From Anaerolineales bacterium (GTDB lineage Bacteria; Chloroflexota; Anaerolineae; Anaerolineales; UBA4823), in NCBI GenBank assembly GCA_003105035.1, contig PQAL01000005.1, forward strand, positions 62,001-126,000: a DNA stretch of 64,000 nt. Reading direction: 5' to 3'. A program made the position numbers and the translations under genes. A model generated the notes under the pieces. That model ran no database searches. It was given only the letters and a program-made list of their open reading frames with translations, and had not been told where the DNA came from. Positions 1 through 7,970 of the stretch are shown one piece after another. Position 1 is the stretch's first letter; every line of letters starts with the position of its first letter.

Positions 1-62
1 TTTCTGTAATTGTTAGGAGGGCGACCTTAAGATCCTTCAAGTACCCATACTCCATACACCCC

Positions 63-90
63 TTGACAATCCTCCTTTTCCAGCTATAAT
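63..90 (+). promoter_or_regulatory. sigma-70 type promoter for the cysteine operon
   Basis: TTGACA at 63-68 and TATAAT at 85-90 are both perfect consensus hexamers, separated by 16 bp. The predicted start near 97 leaves a leader of about 230 nt before cysK. Confidence 0.75.
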
Positions 91-327
91 TACCCCTTAA
101 TCTATCTATTATGTCTACTTTTGGAGTGTTTACCTTTTTCGTTTGCACATGTCCGAGGCGGGGTTCCTAGCCGCCTCTGCGTCATGACCTTCTCCCTTAC
201 CGGACGACTGACAATCTGACGTAAATGGTGGCAGCACCCCGCTTGCCGACCTTATTTTTCGTGGTTATCATGCCACTTTTTTGTGTAGTTATCCGTCGTT
301 CAAATTTGCAGAAAGGGAAAATCATCC
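91..327 (+). promoter_or_regulatory. structured 5' leader of cysK
   Basis: No gene lies in these 237 bases, but they hold nested complementary blocks. GTCCG (151-155) pairs with CGGAC (201-205), enclosing AGGCGG (156-161) paired with CCGCCT (171-176). A short weak hairpin, GTGG (261-264) with CCAC (273-276), is followed directly by six Ts (277-282), as in a terminator. The layout suggests an attenuated leader for cysteine synthesis. The ligand is unknown. A T-box was considered because of GGTGGCA at 227-233, but the motif is not exact. Confidence 0.4.
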
Positions 328-1260
328 ATGAATATCGCCAGCAATATTACCCAGCTGGTCGGGAACACACCCCTCGTCCGGCTCAACCGCCTCACTGCAG
401 GCGCGAAAGCCGATGTGCTAGTTAAGCTGGAATCATTCAATCCCGCCCACAGCATCAAAGACCGTATCGGCGTCGCCATGATCGATGCCGCCGAGCAAGC
501 CAGCCTGATAAATCCCGGCAGCATCATCCTTGAGCCTACCAGCGGTAACACAGGCATCGCCCTGGCCATGGTATGTGCTGCTCGCGGTTATCGCTGCACC
601 CTGACCATGCCCGATACGATGAGCCGGGAAAGGCGTATGCTCTTACGCGCCTACGGTGCCGAGCTGATTCTCACCCCAGGTAGCGAAGGCATGTCCGGCG
701 CCATCCGTAAAGCGGAGGAATTGGCTGCCTCCGACCAACGCTATGTCATCCCACAACAGTTTAATAACCCCGCTAATCCCGAAATCCATCGCCGCACCAC
801 TGCCGAAGAGCTTTGGCGTGATACTGATGGCAAGCTGGATTTGTTGGTTGCTGGTGTAGGAACCGGCGGTACTATCACCGGCGTCGGGGAGGTGATCAAG
901 GCTCGCAAGCCCTCATTCAAGGTTGTGGCTGTCGAACCACGGGGGTCTTCAGTGCTATCCGGTGGCGAGAAAGGTCCCCATCAGATTCAAGGTTTGGGTG
1001 CGGGCTTCATCCCCCAGGTGCTCAACACCCATATCTACGACGAGGTCATCAGCGTGTCGAATGATGATGCGCTGCAGACTGCCCGGCGGATGGCAAATGA
1101 AGAAGGATTGCTGGTAGGCATCTCATCCGGAGCAGCGGTTTGGGCTGCTTTACAAGTGGCGCACCGATCCGAGAATGACGGCAAGCTGCTGGTGGTCATC
1201 GCCCCCGATTTTGGCGAACGCTATTTGAGCACCCCGCTCTTCGCCGACCTGGCAGACTAG
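328..1260 (+). CDS. cysK: cysteine synthase (O-acetylserine sulfhydrylase)
   Basis: A PLP enzyme that makes L-cysteine from O-acetylserine and sulfide in the cytoplasm. The 310 residues match the family length. The PLP lysine is K44 in HSIKDRIG, the substrate loop is TSGNTG at 71-76, and the phosphate-binding loop is GTGGTITG at 178-185. The start has an AAAGGGA ribosome site about 10 nt upstream. cysE follows after 73 nt, so this operon supplies both acetylserine and cysteine. Whether the sulfur donor is sulfide or a thiocarboxylate carrier protein (as for CysM of mycobacteria) cannot be decided from the sequence. The MoeZ-like gene downstream makes the second option worth considering. Confidence 0.93.
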   Translation: MNIASNITQLVGNTPLVRLNRLTAGAKADVLVKLESFNPAHSIKDRIGVAMIDAAEQASLINPGSIILEPTSGNTGIALAMVCAARGYRCTLTMPDTMSRERRMLLRAYGAELILTPGSEGMSGAIRKAEELAASDQRYVIPQQFNNPANPEIHRRTTAEELWRDTDGKLDLLVAGVGTGGTITGVGEVIKARKPSFKVVAVEPRGSSVLSGGEKGPHQIQGLGAGFIPQVLNTHIYDEVISVSNDDALQTARRMANEEGLLVGISSGAAVWAALQVAHRSENDGKLLVVIAPDFGERYLSTPLFADLAD

Positions 1261-1333
1261 CCACGTACCTTTTTTTATTCCATCTATCAAGCCGCAAGGA
1301 TAAATTCCTGTAGCTTGACGATTAGGAGCCATT

Positions 1334-2092
1334 ATGGAAATTAATACCTACCGATCCACTACTACAAGGACAGCCAGACCTGCAGGTATTTTGGAAACCT
1401 TTCGTCAGGATGTGCACTCAGCCTTGAGTCGCGACCCGGCGGCAAGGTCTGCCCTGGAGGTGATCCTGGGTTACCCAGGCCTGCACGCTTTATGGGGTTA
1501 CCGCATTGCCCACTGGTTCTGGCGGCATGATCTCAAGCTATTCGGGCGGCTTCTCTCCCAGCTCGTGCGCGCGATCACCGGCATCGAGATTCACCCGGGT
1601 GCACAGATCGGCTCAGGTCTGTTTATTGACCATGGTATGGGGGTGGTTGTTGGTGAGACCGCTGAAATTGGTCAGGATGTCACCCTTTATCACGGCGTCA
1701 CCCTGGGTGGCACCAGCCTGGAAAAAGGAAAACGCCATCCCACCCTGGGTGACCGTGTTGTTGTGGGTGCCGGCGCTAAGATCCTGGGTCCCATCACCAT
1801 CGGGCCCGACAGCCGTATCGGCGCCAACGCCGTGGTGGTGAAGTCTGTCCCCGCCAACGCAGTGGTCGTGGGCGTCCCGGGCCAGAATATCGCCCGCAGC
1901 AAGCCCCACCGCCAGAGTGATGCGCCTGATCTCAACCACACCTCCCTGCCCGACCTGGTGGGTGTGTCATTGGTTGACCTGATCAAGCGCGTGGAAGCCT
2001 TGGAAGCCGAGGTGGATGGGCATGCCAATGGTAAGCCCCACGTGCACGCCCCCACTGACGGTACCTGGTCGGGTGAGGATTTCTCAATCTAG
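1334..2092 (+). CDS. cysE: serine O-acetyltransferase
   Basis: Transfers acetyl from acetyl-CoA to L-serine, the committed step of cysteine synthesis. An N-terminal helical part (about 1-70) is followed by a left-handed beta-helix of hexapeptide repeats (about 75-180). The active-site region [15 protein letters not shown] and the HGVTLGGT segment are present. The last 60 residues are a charged tail with a predicted helix, longer than in short CysE forms. GGAG lies 7 nt before the ATG. It sits between cysK and a MoeZ-like gene in one operon, and CysE-CysK complex formation is known in the family. Confidence 0.93.
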   Translation: MEINTYRSTTTRTARPAGILETFRQDVHSALSRDPAARSALEVILGYPGLHALWGYRIAHWFWRHDLKLFGRLLSQLVRAITGIEIHPGAQIGSGLFIDHGMGVVVGETAEIGQDVTLYHGVTLGGTSLEKGKRHPTLGDRVVVGAGAKILGPITIGPDSRIGANAVVVKSVPANAVVVGVPGQNIARSKPHRQSDAPDLNHTSLPDLVGVSLVDLIKRVEALEAEVDGHANGKPHVHAPTDGTWSGEDFSI

Positions 2093-2143
2093 TTAGCCAC
2101 AACCCAATGGGTTTCATAAACCTGCCGGGTCTTCAGTAGGGAA

Positions 2144-3316
2144 ATGGATTATACTCTGCGCATGTTACCTGATCTTTCTCATGAGGAAATCCTGCGTTAT
2201 TCTCGTCACCTGCTCATCCCCGATGTTGGTCTCGATGGGCAGCGTAAGCTGAAGGTTGCCTCGGTGCTGATCATTGGCACGGGTGGTCTGGGTTCACCAG
2301 CCGCTCTATACCTTGCTGCTGCAGGGATTGGGCATATCGGGCTGGTCGACTATGACGTGGTCGACCGCACAAACCTGCAGCGCCAGGTGATCCATGGCAC
2401 CTCCACGGTAGGCAAGCTCAAGGTAGAATCCGCTCGCGACCGCATGCACGATTTGAACCCCGACATCCAGGTAGATATCTACAACGAGGTTTTCACCTCC
2501 ACCAATGCTGAGGGCATCGCTGAGCCTTACGATCTGATCATTGATGGCAGCGATAACTTCCCCACCCGCTACCTCACCAATGACCTATGCGTGCTTACCA
2601 GGAAGCCTAATATCTACGGCTCGGTTTACCGCTTTGAAGGCCAGGTGAGTGTCTTTGACGCCCGCGTGGGCCCTTGTTACCGTTGCCTATTTCCCGAGCC
2701 ACCCCCACCTGGCCTGGTGCCATCCTGTGCCGAAAGTGGTGTTCTGGGCGTGTTACCTGGGACAATTGGTACCCTGCAAGCTACCGAAGCCCTCAAGCTG
2801 CTGCTTGGCACAGGTGAGCCATTGATTGGCCGGCTGCTGCTATACAACGCCCAGGATATGAGCTTTGAGTTTGTCAAGCTGCGCAAGAACCCTGCCTGTA
2901 AGGTGTGTGGCGAGCACCCCAGCGTGACCGCTCTCATCGATTACGACGCTTTCTGTGGAGTTCCTGGTCACCAGGTGGAAACCGGCTCAGCAGGTGAGCA
3001 ATGGGATATATCTCCGCGTGAGCTTTCAGCTCGGCTTAACTCAGGTGCTTCACTTTGCCTGGTGGATGTTCGTGAGCCTCATGAGCTGCAGATTTCCCGC
3101 ATCGAGGGCGTACGCAATTTCCCCTTGGGGCAGCTTGCAACACGTGGTAATGAGCTGGATCCTCAAGATGATATCGTGTTGATCTGTAAGGCCGGTGTGC
3201 GTTCCACGCGCGCCTTGCATATCCTGCTTGGGTTGGGTTTCCGCAAGCTCCACAATCTGCAAGGAGGGATGAATGCCTGGGTCAAAGATATTGACCCAAG
3301 GCAGCCGATCTATTAA
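2144..3316 (+). CDS. MoeZ/MoeB-like sulfur-carrier adenylyltransferase with C-terminal rhodanese domain
   Basis: An E1-like enzyme that adenylates the C-terminal glycine of a ubiquitin-like sulfur carrier; the rhodanese domain then supplies sulfur. The ThiF domain (about 12-265) has the ATP loop GTGGLGS at 45-51, two zinc pairs (C178/C181 and C252/C255) and the cysteine loop PSCAESG around C195. The rhodanese domain (about 288-388) has its catalytic loop CKAGVRS at C348. In actinobacteria MoeZ serves molybdopterin, thiamine or CysO-dependent cysteine synthesis, and its place after cysK-cysE suggests the last. No small GG-ending carrier or JAMM peptidase gene is visible here. The start could instead be the ATG at 2162. 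The stop overlaps the next start by one base. Confidence 0.88.
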   Translation: MDYTLRMLPDLSHEEILRYSRHLLIPDVGLDGQRKLKVASVLIIGTGGLGSPAALYLAAAGIGHIGLVDYDVVDRTNLQRQVIHGTSTVGKLKVESARDRMHDLNPDIQVDIYNEVFTSTNAEGIAEPYDLIIDGSDNFPTRYLTNDLCVLTRKPNIYGSVYRFEGQVSVFDARVGPCYRCLFPEPPPPGLVPSCAESGVLGVLPGTIGTLQATEALKLLLGTGEPLIGRLLLYNAQDMSFEFVKLRKNPACKVCGEHPSVTALIDYDAFCGVPGHQVETGSAGEQWDISPRELSARLNSGASLCLVDVREPHELQISRIEGVRNFPLGQLATRGNELDPQDDIVLICKAGVRSTRALHILLGLGFRKLHNLQGGMNAWVKDIDPRQPIY

Positions 3317-4191
3317 TGGCCCCTGACGTGTCTCAACCCTTCACAATGCTGGTTTGCCTGGCTCACCCCGATGATGAGACCTTTGGGATGGGCGGTACCC
3401 TGGCGTTGTATGCTAAAAAGGGGGTGCAGGTGCATCTGGTGTGCGCCACACGTGGCGACGTGGGTGATGTGGATCAAGACCTCCTGCAGGGCTTCAGTAG
3501 CGTGGCTGAGCGCCGCGAATCCGAGTTACGTTGTGCAGCCGGTATATTGGGCTTGAGCGGGGTCTACTTCCTGGGTTACCGCGACTCCGGCATGCCTGGC
3601 ACCCCCGATAATCAGCATCCCAACGCCCTGGCTGCCCAGCCAGTGGATGAAGTCGCTGCCAGGGTGGTGCACTACATCCGCTTGCTTCGTCCGCAGGTGG
3701 TGGTCACCCATGATCCAATCGGGGGATATAAGCATCCGGATCATATCGCCATGCACCACGCCACACTGCGCGCTTTCCAACTGGCTTCACAGGCGAGCTA
3801 CCCTTCCGATCTGCCACCTTTTCAGCCGGACAAGTTGTATTACCAGACCATGCCGAAGGCGATCATGCGTTGGGCGGTCAGGCTGGCCCCCTTGTTGGGC
3901 ATGGACCCGCGCCACTTTGGCCGTAATCGTGATATCGATCTGGTGGCAGTGGTACAGGAAGGTAGCTTCCCCACCCACGCTCGCATCAATTGCCGCAGTG
4001 TCAGCGAAATCAGGGACCAGGCTACTGCTTGCCACACCAGCCAGCTGGGTGGAGCTATCGGTCGCAAAGGACCCATGACCATATTAAGGCGCTACCTTGG
4101 GGGCACTGAATCGTTCATGCGTGCATATCCCGAGCCGGTGAATGGATTACATGAGCGCGATTTATTTGCTGGCATTGCATCGGTGACGTAA
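3316..4191 (+). CDS. PIG-L / LmbE family N-acetylglucosaminyl deacetylase-like protein
   Basis: A zinc-dependent deacetylase of the LmbE/MshB/BshB superfamily. The metal motif AHPDDE is at 16-21, and a second family motif, HPDHIAMH, lies about 120 residues later. The 291 residues fit MshB- and Mca-like members. It is translationally coupled to the MoeZ-like gene (TAATG overlap), closing a cysteine operon. MshB, Mca and BshB act on glucosaminyl-inositol or -malate precursors or conjugates of cysteine-based thiols, so a role in low-molecular-weight thiol metabolism is a reasonable inference. The substrate is not determined by the sequence, and other LmbE proteins act on unrelated sugars. Confidence 0.8.
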   Translation: MAPDVSQPFTMLVCLAHPDDETFGMGGTLALYAKKGVQVHLVCATRGDVGDVDQDLLQGFSSVAERRESELRCAAGILGLSGVYFLGYRDSGMPGTPDNQHPNALAAQPVDEVAARVVHYIRLLRPQVVVTHDPIGGYKHPDHIAMHHATLRAFQLASQASYPSDLPPFQPDKLYYQTMPKAIMRWAVRLAPLLGMDPRHFGRNRDIDLVAVVQEGSFPTHARINCRSVSEIRDQATACHTSQLGGAIGRKGPMTILRRYLGGTESFMRAYPEPVNGLHERDLFAGIASVT

Positions 4192-4272
4192 TTACTTCAG
4201 GCCAGTGCGATAGATCGCCTGGACCCCTGATTAATTTTCCAGTTTTCTTACAATTTAACTGTCTATCTGTCC

Positions 4273-5664
4273 TTATTCCCTGCCAACCAACGCCCTCTCA
4301 ATCGCTTCCCTCAGCGAACGTACTTCCACCACTTCGATCCCCTTGGGCCACGGTTCGGCCTTGCGGATGCTTTTCGGCACGATAGCCGTTTTGAAGCCCA
4401 GCTTAGCCGCTTCTCGCAATCTGGCAGGCATCTGTCCCACCATGCGCAGCTCACCAGAAAGCCCCACCTCGCCAATCAACACAGTATCGGCTCTCACCGC
4501 CACGTCGCGCATCGATGAGGCAATGGCTGTTGCCACTGCCAGGTCGGCCGCTGGTTCCTCCACCTGTATGCCCCCCACAACATTCACGAAAATATCCTGG
4601 TCTCCCAGGCGCAAGCCCATGCGCCGTGCCAGCACTGCGCTTACCAGCAGCAGCCGGTTGAAATCTACCCCATTGGGGGTCCGGCGGGGGTTGCCAAATG
4701 CTGTGGGGCTGGATAATCCCTGTACTTCCACCAGGATGGGCCGCGTGCCTTCCATGGTGACGGCAATAGCGCTCCCAGGGGCATTCACCATCCGTTCAGC
4801 CAGGAAAGCCTCGGATGGGTTGGTCACTTCCACCATACCGCGCTCGCGCATCTCGAACACCCCCACTTCCGAGGTTGCCCCGAAGCGATTTTTGACTGAC
4901 CTGAGCAGGCGATACGACTGGAAGCGGTCACCCTCCAGGTAAAGCACGGTATCGACGATATGCTCAAGCACCCGCGGGCCGGCGATCGCCCCTTCCTTGG
5001 TTACATGCCCGATCAGGAAAACCGCTATACCTGAGCCCTTGGCCAGTTCGCGCAACCTTGAAGCACACTCTCGCACCTGGGTCACGCTACCGGCTCCTGA
5101 TTCAAGCTCTGGCATGTAAGTGGTCTGGATGGAGTCCACGATTACCAGGGATGGTTTTACTGCAGAAACATGTTCCAGGATAACCCCCAGGCTGGTCTCT
5201 GTAACCAGCAGCAGCCCATCTGGCATCTCCTCTGGAGTGTCTTTTAGCAGGCGCATGGCCCGCATCTTAATCTGCCGCTCCGATTCCTCTCCCGAGATGT
5301 ACAATACCAGGCCTGTCTGTGCCATCTCAAGCGCCACCTGCAGCAGTAGCGTGCTCTTGCCGATACCTGGGTCACCTCCAACCAGCACGATCGAGCCGGG
5401 GACGATGCCACCTCCCAGCACGCGGGCGAACTCCCCAATGGATAACCCCCAGCGCTCATCCACATCGCCATCAATCTCGGTCAGCTTGAGCGGCGTCGAG
5501 ATACCCGTCAAGCCACGGCCAGCTGCGTGCACAGCCTTTGTTGGCGCGGCGATAATCTCCTCCACCATTGAGTTCCAGGCACCGCACTGCGGGCAGCGCC
5601 CCATCGGGCGGGCAGCGGTACGCCCGCATTGCTGGCAAACGTATTGGGTGTGTGTTTTCGGCAT
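4273..5664 (-). CDS. radA: DNA repair protein RadA
   Basis: A RecA-like ATPase that drives branch migration during recombination. It has a C4 zinc finger (C10, C13, C24, C27), Walker A GGDPGIGKST at 96-105, the diagnostic KNRFG motif at 258-262, and a C-terminal Lon-protease-like domain (about 280-463). The length is typical at 463 residues and all motifs are intact. It is convergent with the PIG-L gene, only 81 bp away. A 7-bp inverted repeat (5732-5738 and 5759-5765) lies upstream of the start, with no assignable role. Confidence 0.95.
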   Translation of the reverse strand: MPKTHTQYVCQQCGRTAARPMGRCPQCGAWNSMVEEIIAAPTKAVHAAGRGLTGISTPLKLTEIDGDVDERWGLSIGEFARVLGGGIVPGSIVLVGGDPGIGKSTLLLQVALEMAQTGLVLYISGEESERQIKMRAMRLLKDTPEEMPDGLLLVTETSLGVILEHVSAVKPSLVIVDSIQTTYMPELESGAGSVTQVRECASRLRELAKGSGIAVFLIGHVTKEGAIAGPRVLEHIVDTVLYLEGDRFQSYRLLRSVKNRFGATSEVGVFEMRERGMVEVTNPSEAFLAERMVNAPGSAIAVTMEGTRPILVEVQGLSSPTAFGNPRRTPNGVDFNRLLLVSAVLARRMGLRLGDQDIFVNVVGGIQVEEPAADLAVATAIASSMRDVAVRADTVLIGEVGLSGELRMVGQMPARLREAAKLGFKTAIVPKSIRKAEPWPKGIEVVEVRSLREAIERALVGRE

Positions 5665-5800
5665 GGAAAGATTATACCTTTGAAGATTGTCCTGAATGAA
5701 AACGAATTGAGGTTCCGGCTAATGTGTTTAGCCCCGGTGCGAAGCTTTAAATGTTATTACCGGGGAGAGAGCATACCCTGCCCCTCATGTTGTAAAAAGC

Positions 5801-6796
5801 CTATACGGGGAAGGTTGGTGTGGCGGCATACTTAACCGGCCTGGCCAGTTTGATTTTCAAAAATAGCCTAGGCGCAAAAAAGAAAACCCACAACATCACC
5901 AACGAGGCCTCCAGGTACCGCAGAGCATACCCTGGAGCAGAATCAACAATAGGAAGCTGTTGTTCCAACCACTCAAAACCGAAATATATAAATAATACCC
6001 CGGCAATTCCTGATATACACCGCCAGATCTTTCGTGGAAAAGTTCCTCCGGTTCGAAAATCCGAGCTGGAAGTCATCAACCTGGCACCGATTACACCGCC
6101 GAGCAGCACCCCAGCGCAAGCAAAATAATCTCCCATGGAGCGGGCTTGTGGAGTAAAAGCTGCCCATGAAACTGGATCCACCACAGGAGCAATCCAGGCA
6201 TGCACCAATAGCCCGATCCCAATCACCCCGAGCGACAGTCCGAAAGCCACTCCCACCTGCCACTTAATCGAATGGGTGTTCCAGGCATGCAGTGGAAAAG
6301 AATGCGCTTTAATAAGTGTCACCAGCACTGCCAACCCTAATAGCCAGCCAGTCAAAATATCCAGGGGGAAATGCAGGCCAAGGTACATGCCTGAGATACC
6401 GATGAGAATGATCAGCAGGCCTGCAGAAGCCCATAGCCAGGCTTTATCCAGACGGTAAGCTAGGTAACCCATTACTGCCAGTGAAATCGCCGCTGCGCTG
6501 GAAGGTAGGGCATACGAGCTTGCCTGCGCTAATACCTGCAAGCTGCCTGACCAATAAGGCCGGGGCAGGTGCAAGAGCTGCCGAAACGCTATACTCACTA
6601 TCGTAGCTGAGACAAACACCATCAGAGCTGTTACTCCAACATTACGGTTGACAGTCCAATAAATGATCGGGATGAGCAAGACGTAAAAAGCTGGAGTTCC
6701 AAACAGGTAAACGAACCTGAACAACCCATCCAGCATGGGGCTAAGCGTCTGCAGCATCTGGATCAGATCGATACTGAGACCTTGAAAATTCTCCAT
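5801..6796 (-). CDS. PAP2-superfamily-like membrane protein with altered phosphatase motifs
   Basis: An integral membrane protein of 331 residues with about eight hydrophobic segments. Relics of the three PAP2 motifs are in the right order. Motif 1 is R72-x6-R79-P80, with Arg in place of the usual Lys. Motif 2 reads PSSA at 98-101 instead of PSGH, so the acid/base His is missing. Motif 3 reads SG-x5-H142-x3-D146, with Gly for Arg. Phosphatase activity is therefore doubtful, although the nucleophile His and its Asp partner remain. A strong AGGAGG ribosome site precedes the ATG. It probably acts on, or binds, a lipid-linked phosphate. The family call is reasonable; the function is not known. 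Confidence 0.72.
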   Translation of the reverse strand: MENFQGLSIDLIQMLQTLSPMLDGLFRFVYLFGTPAFYVLLIPIIYWTVNRNVGVTALMVFVSATIVSIAFRQLLHLPRPYWSGSLQVLAQASSYALPSSAAAISLAVMGYLAYRLDKAWLWASAGLLIILIGISGMYLGLHFPLDILTGWLLGLAVLVTLIKAHSFPLHAWNTHSIKWQVGVAFGLSLGVIGIGLLVHAWIAPVVDPVSWAAFTPQARSMGDYFACAGVLLGGVIGARLMTSSSDFRTGGTFPRKIWRCISGIAGVLFIYFGFEWLEQQLPIVDSAPGYALRYLEASLVMLWVFFFAPRLFLKIKLARPVKYAATPTFPV

Positions 6797-6880
6797 TTAC
6801 ATCCTCCTGGCAATCCAAACCAATTTTCATCCAGCCCCTTTTTGGCATAGCACCAGGGTGATTTCCATTTCCTTAACTCT

Positions 6881-6917
6881 GCCAGACGAGAGGCAAGGGC
6901 ATTGTCTCTCGTCTGGC
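6881..6917. terminator. 12-bp hairpin after the lipoprotein gene
   Basis: GCCAGACGAGAG (6881-6892) is the exact complement of CTCTCGTCTGGC (6906-6917). It lies just past the lipoprotein stop, but no clear U-tract follows on the minus strand. It may be a terminator of the non-canonical kind or an RNA-stabilising hairpin. Confidence 0.45.
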
Positions 6918-6937
6918 AAATCTTTGAAGTGGGGATC

Positions 6938-7828
6938 TTATTTGATCAGCTCCCAGATCGTGGTATTGGTGAATTTACAATAAGTTCCAAAATCCTTGTT
7001 GGTCCCCGAAAGAATGGTGTAGCCGATATCTCCGGGACTGGTCAGGGCCACATACCACTGGTAAATCCGCTGGCCATCAATGTAGGCTGTGACGAATTCT
7101 TTTTCAGCCACCACGGTAAAGTCTGAGCTACCGCTTGACGGTGGAGTCAGGCCGGCATAGTTCGGTAGGTCAGGATTCTTCCAGCGGATGCTTTGAGTTT
7201 GGTAGCCATTAACCGTCATGGCACCCAGCTCGGCATCTCCACGCGGAGCAAGGAAGACTACCAGGTGGTTGTCGTTATCCTTTAAGCGCAAGACAAAACC
7301 GCATCCACCATTTCCGTAGCTTGCCTCGGCAGTTTCCCACTCAATCTGGGTGGATATCACAAAATCTGCCATGCTATACCCGAACCACCACCATTGGTAC
7401 CAGTTACGCTGAGCCCAGCTCTCCTCGAAATCGTCGATCTCATACATCTCACCCTGGTTCATCGTAATCGTCCCATCGGCCACCATCTGTGCCCAGAAGG
7501 CATCTTGCGCCTGCTGGGTAGCCTCCACCGATAACGCCTCAGCAGTCTGCACCGCCTGCTGGGTCTCTAAGCGAGCGGTTTGGGTGCTGGCTGCTGATGT
7601 TGCTGCCAGGTTGGGCGTTTCAGTCGGGAGGGGTGTCTCGGTTGGTGTGGAAGTGGCAGTTGCCGTCGGCTCAGGCGTGCTTGTCGCGGTGGGGGCTAGG
7701 GCCGTTTGAGTCGCACCCAGGGTGATTGCATCCGATGTGGGCGTGGCAGCTGGAGCCTTTGGCCCGCAGGCAGTCAAGCTGGTGCTGAGCAGCCACAAAA
7801 TAAGTAATATGAATACCCGTGTCTTCAT
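6938..7828 (-). CDS. lipoprotein with Thr/Pro-rich stalk and beta-sandwich-like C-terminal domain
   Basis: An exported lipoprotein. A lipobox (LTAC) ends a 21-residue hydrophobic signal that starts at MKTRVFIL. An acylated Cys is followed by about 60 residues rich in Thr, Pro and Ala, then a short predicted coiled coil (about 75-110) and a Trp-rich C-terminal domain of about 180 residues. Its alternating hydrophobic pattern suggests a concanavalin-like or sugar-hydrolase-like beta sandwich, without recognisable catalytic residues. The ATG at 7828 is preferred because AGAGGAG lies 6 nt upstream; the ATG at 7834 abuts the ribosome site. The function is unknown, and surface binding is a guess. 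Confidence 0.72.
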   Translation of the reverse strand: MKTRVFILLILWLLSTSLTACGPKAPAATPTSDAITLGATQTALAPTATSTPEPTATATSTPTETPLPTETPNLAATSAASTQTARLETQQAVQTAEALSVEATQQAQDAFWAQMVADGTITMNQGEMYEIDDFEESWAQRNWYQWWWFGYSMADFVISTQIEWETAEASYGNGGCGFVLRLKDNDNHLVVFLAPRGDAELGAMTVNGYQTQSIRWKNPDLPNYAGLTPPSSGSSDFTVVAEKEFVTAYIDGQRIYQWYVALTSPGDIGYTILSGTNKDFGTYCKFTNTTIWELIK

Positions 7829-7970
7829 TTTCATCTCCTCTCTGGTTTCAGTATTGCATAATTGGACTGCCAATTCAAGTGGAATAACCGCCAAAAGACG
7901 CCAGATTGGTAAGATATAGAGATAGATTGTTTGCCCGCATGTTGCATCCCCAATATGCGGCTTGATTAAC

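Noticed and set aside
91-327. Canonical T-box leader for tRNA-Cys
   Set aside because: The T-box core is not exact, and the TGGC found does not match the U73 discriminator of the tRNA-Cys in this window. It is kept only as a structured leader of unknown type.
5120-5683. 187-codon plus-strand frame opposite radA
   Set aside because: It is the antisense shadow of a fully convincing radA gene; it lacks a ribosome site and family features.
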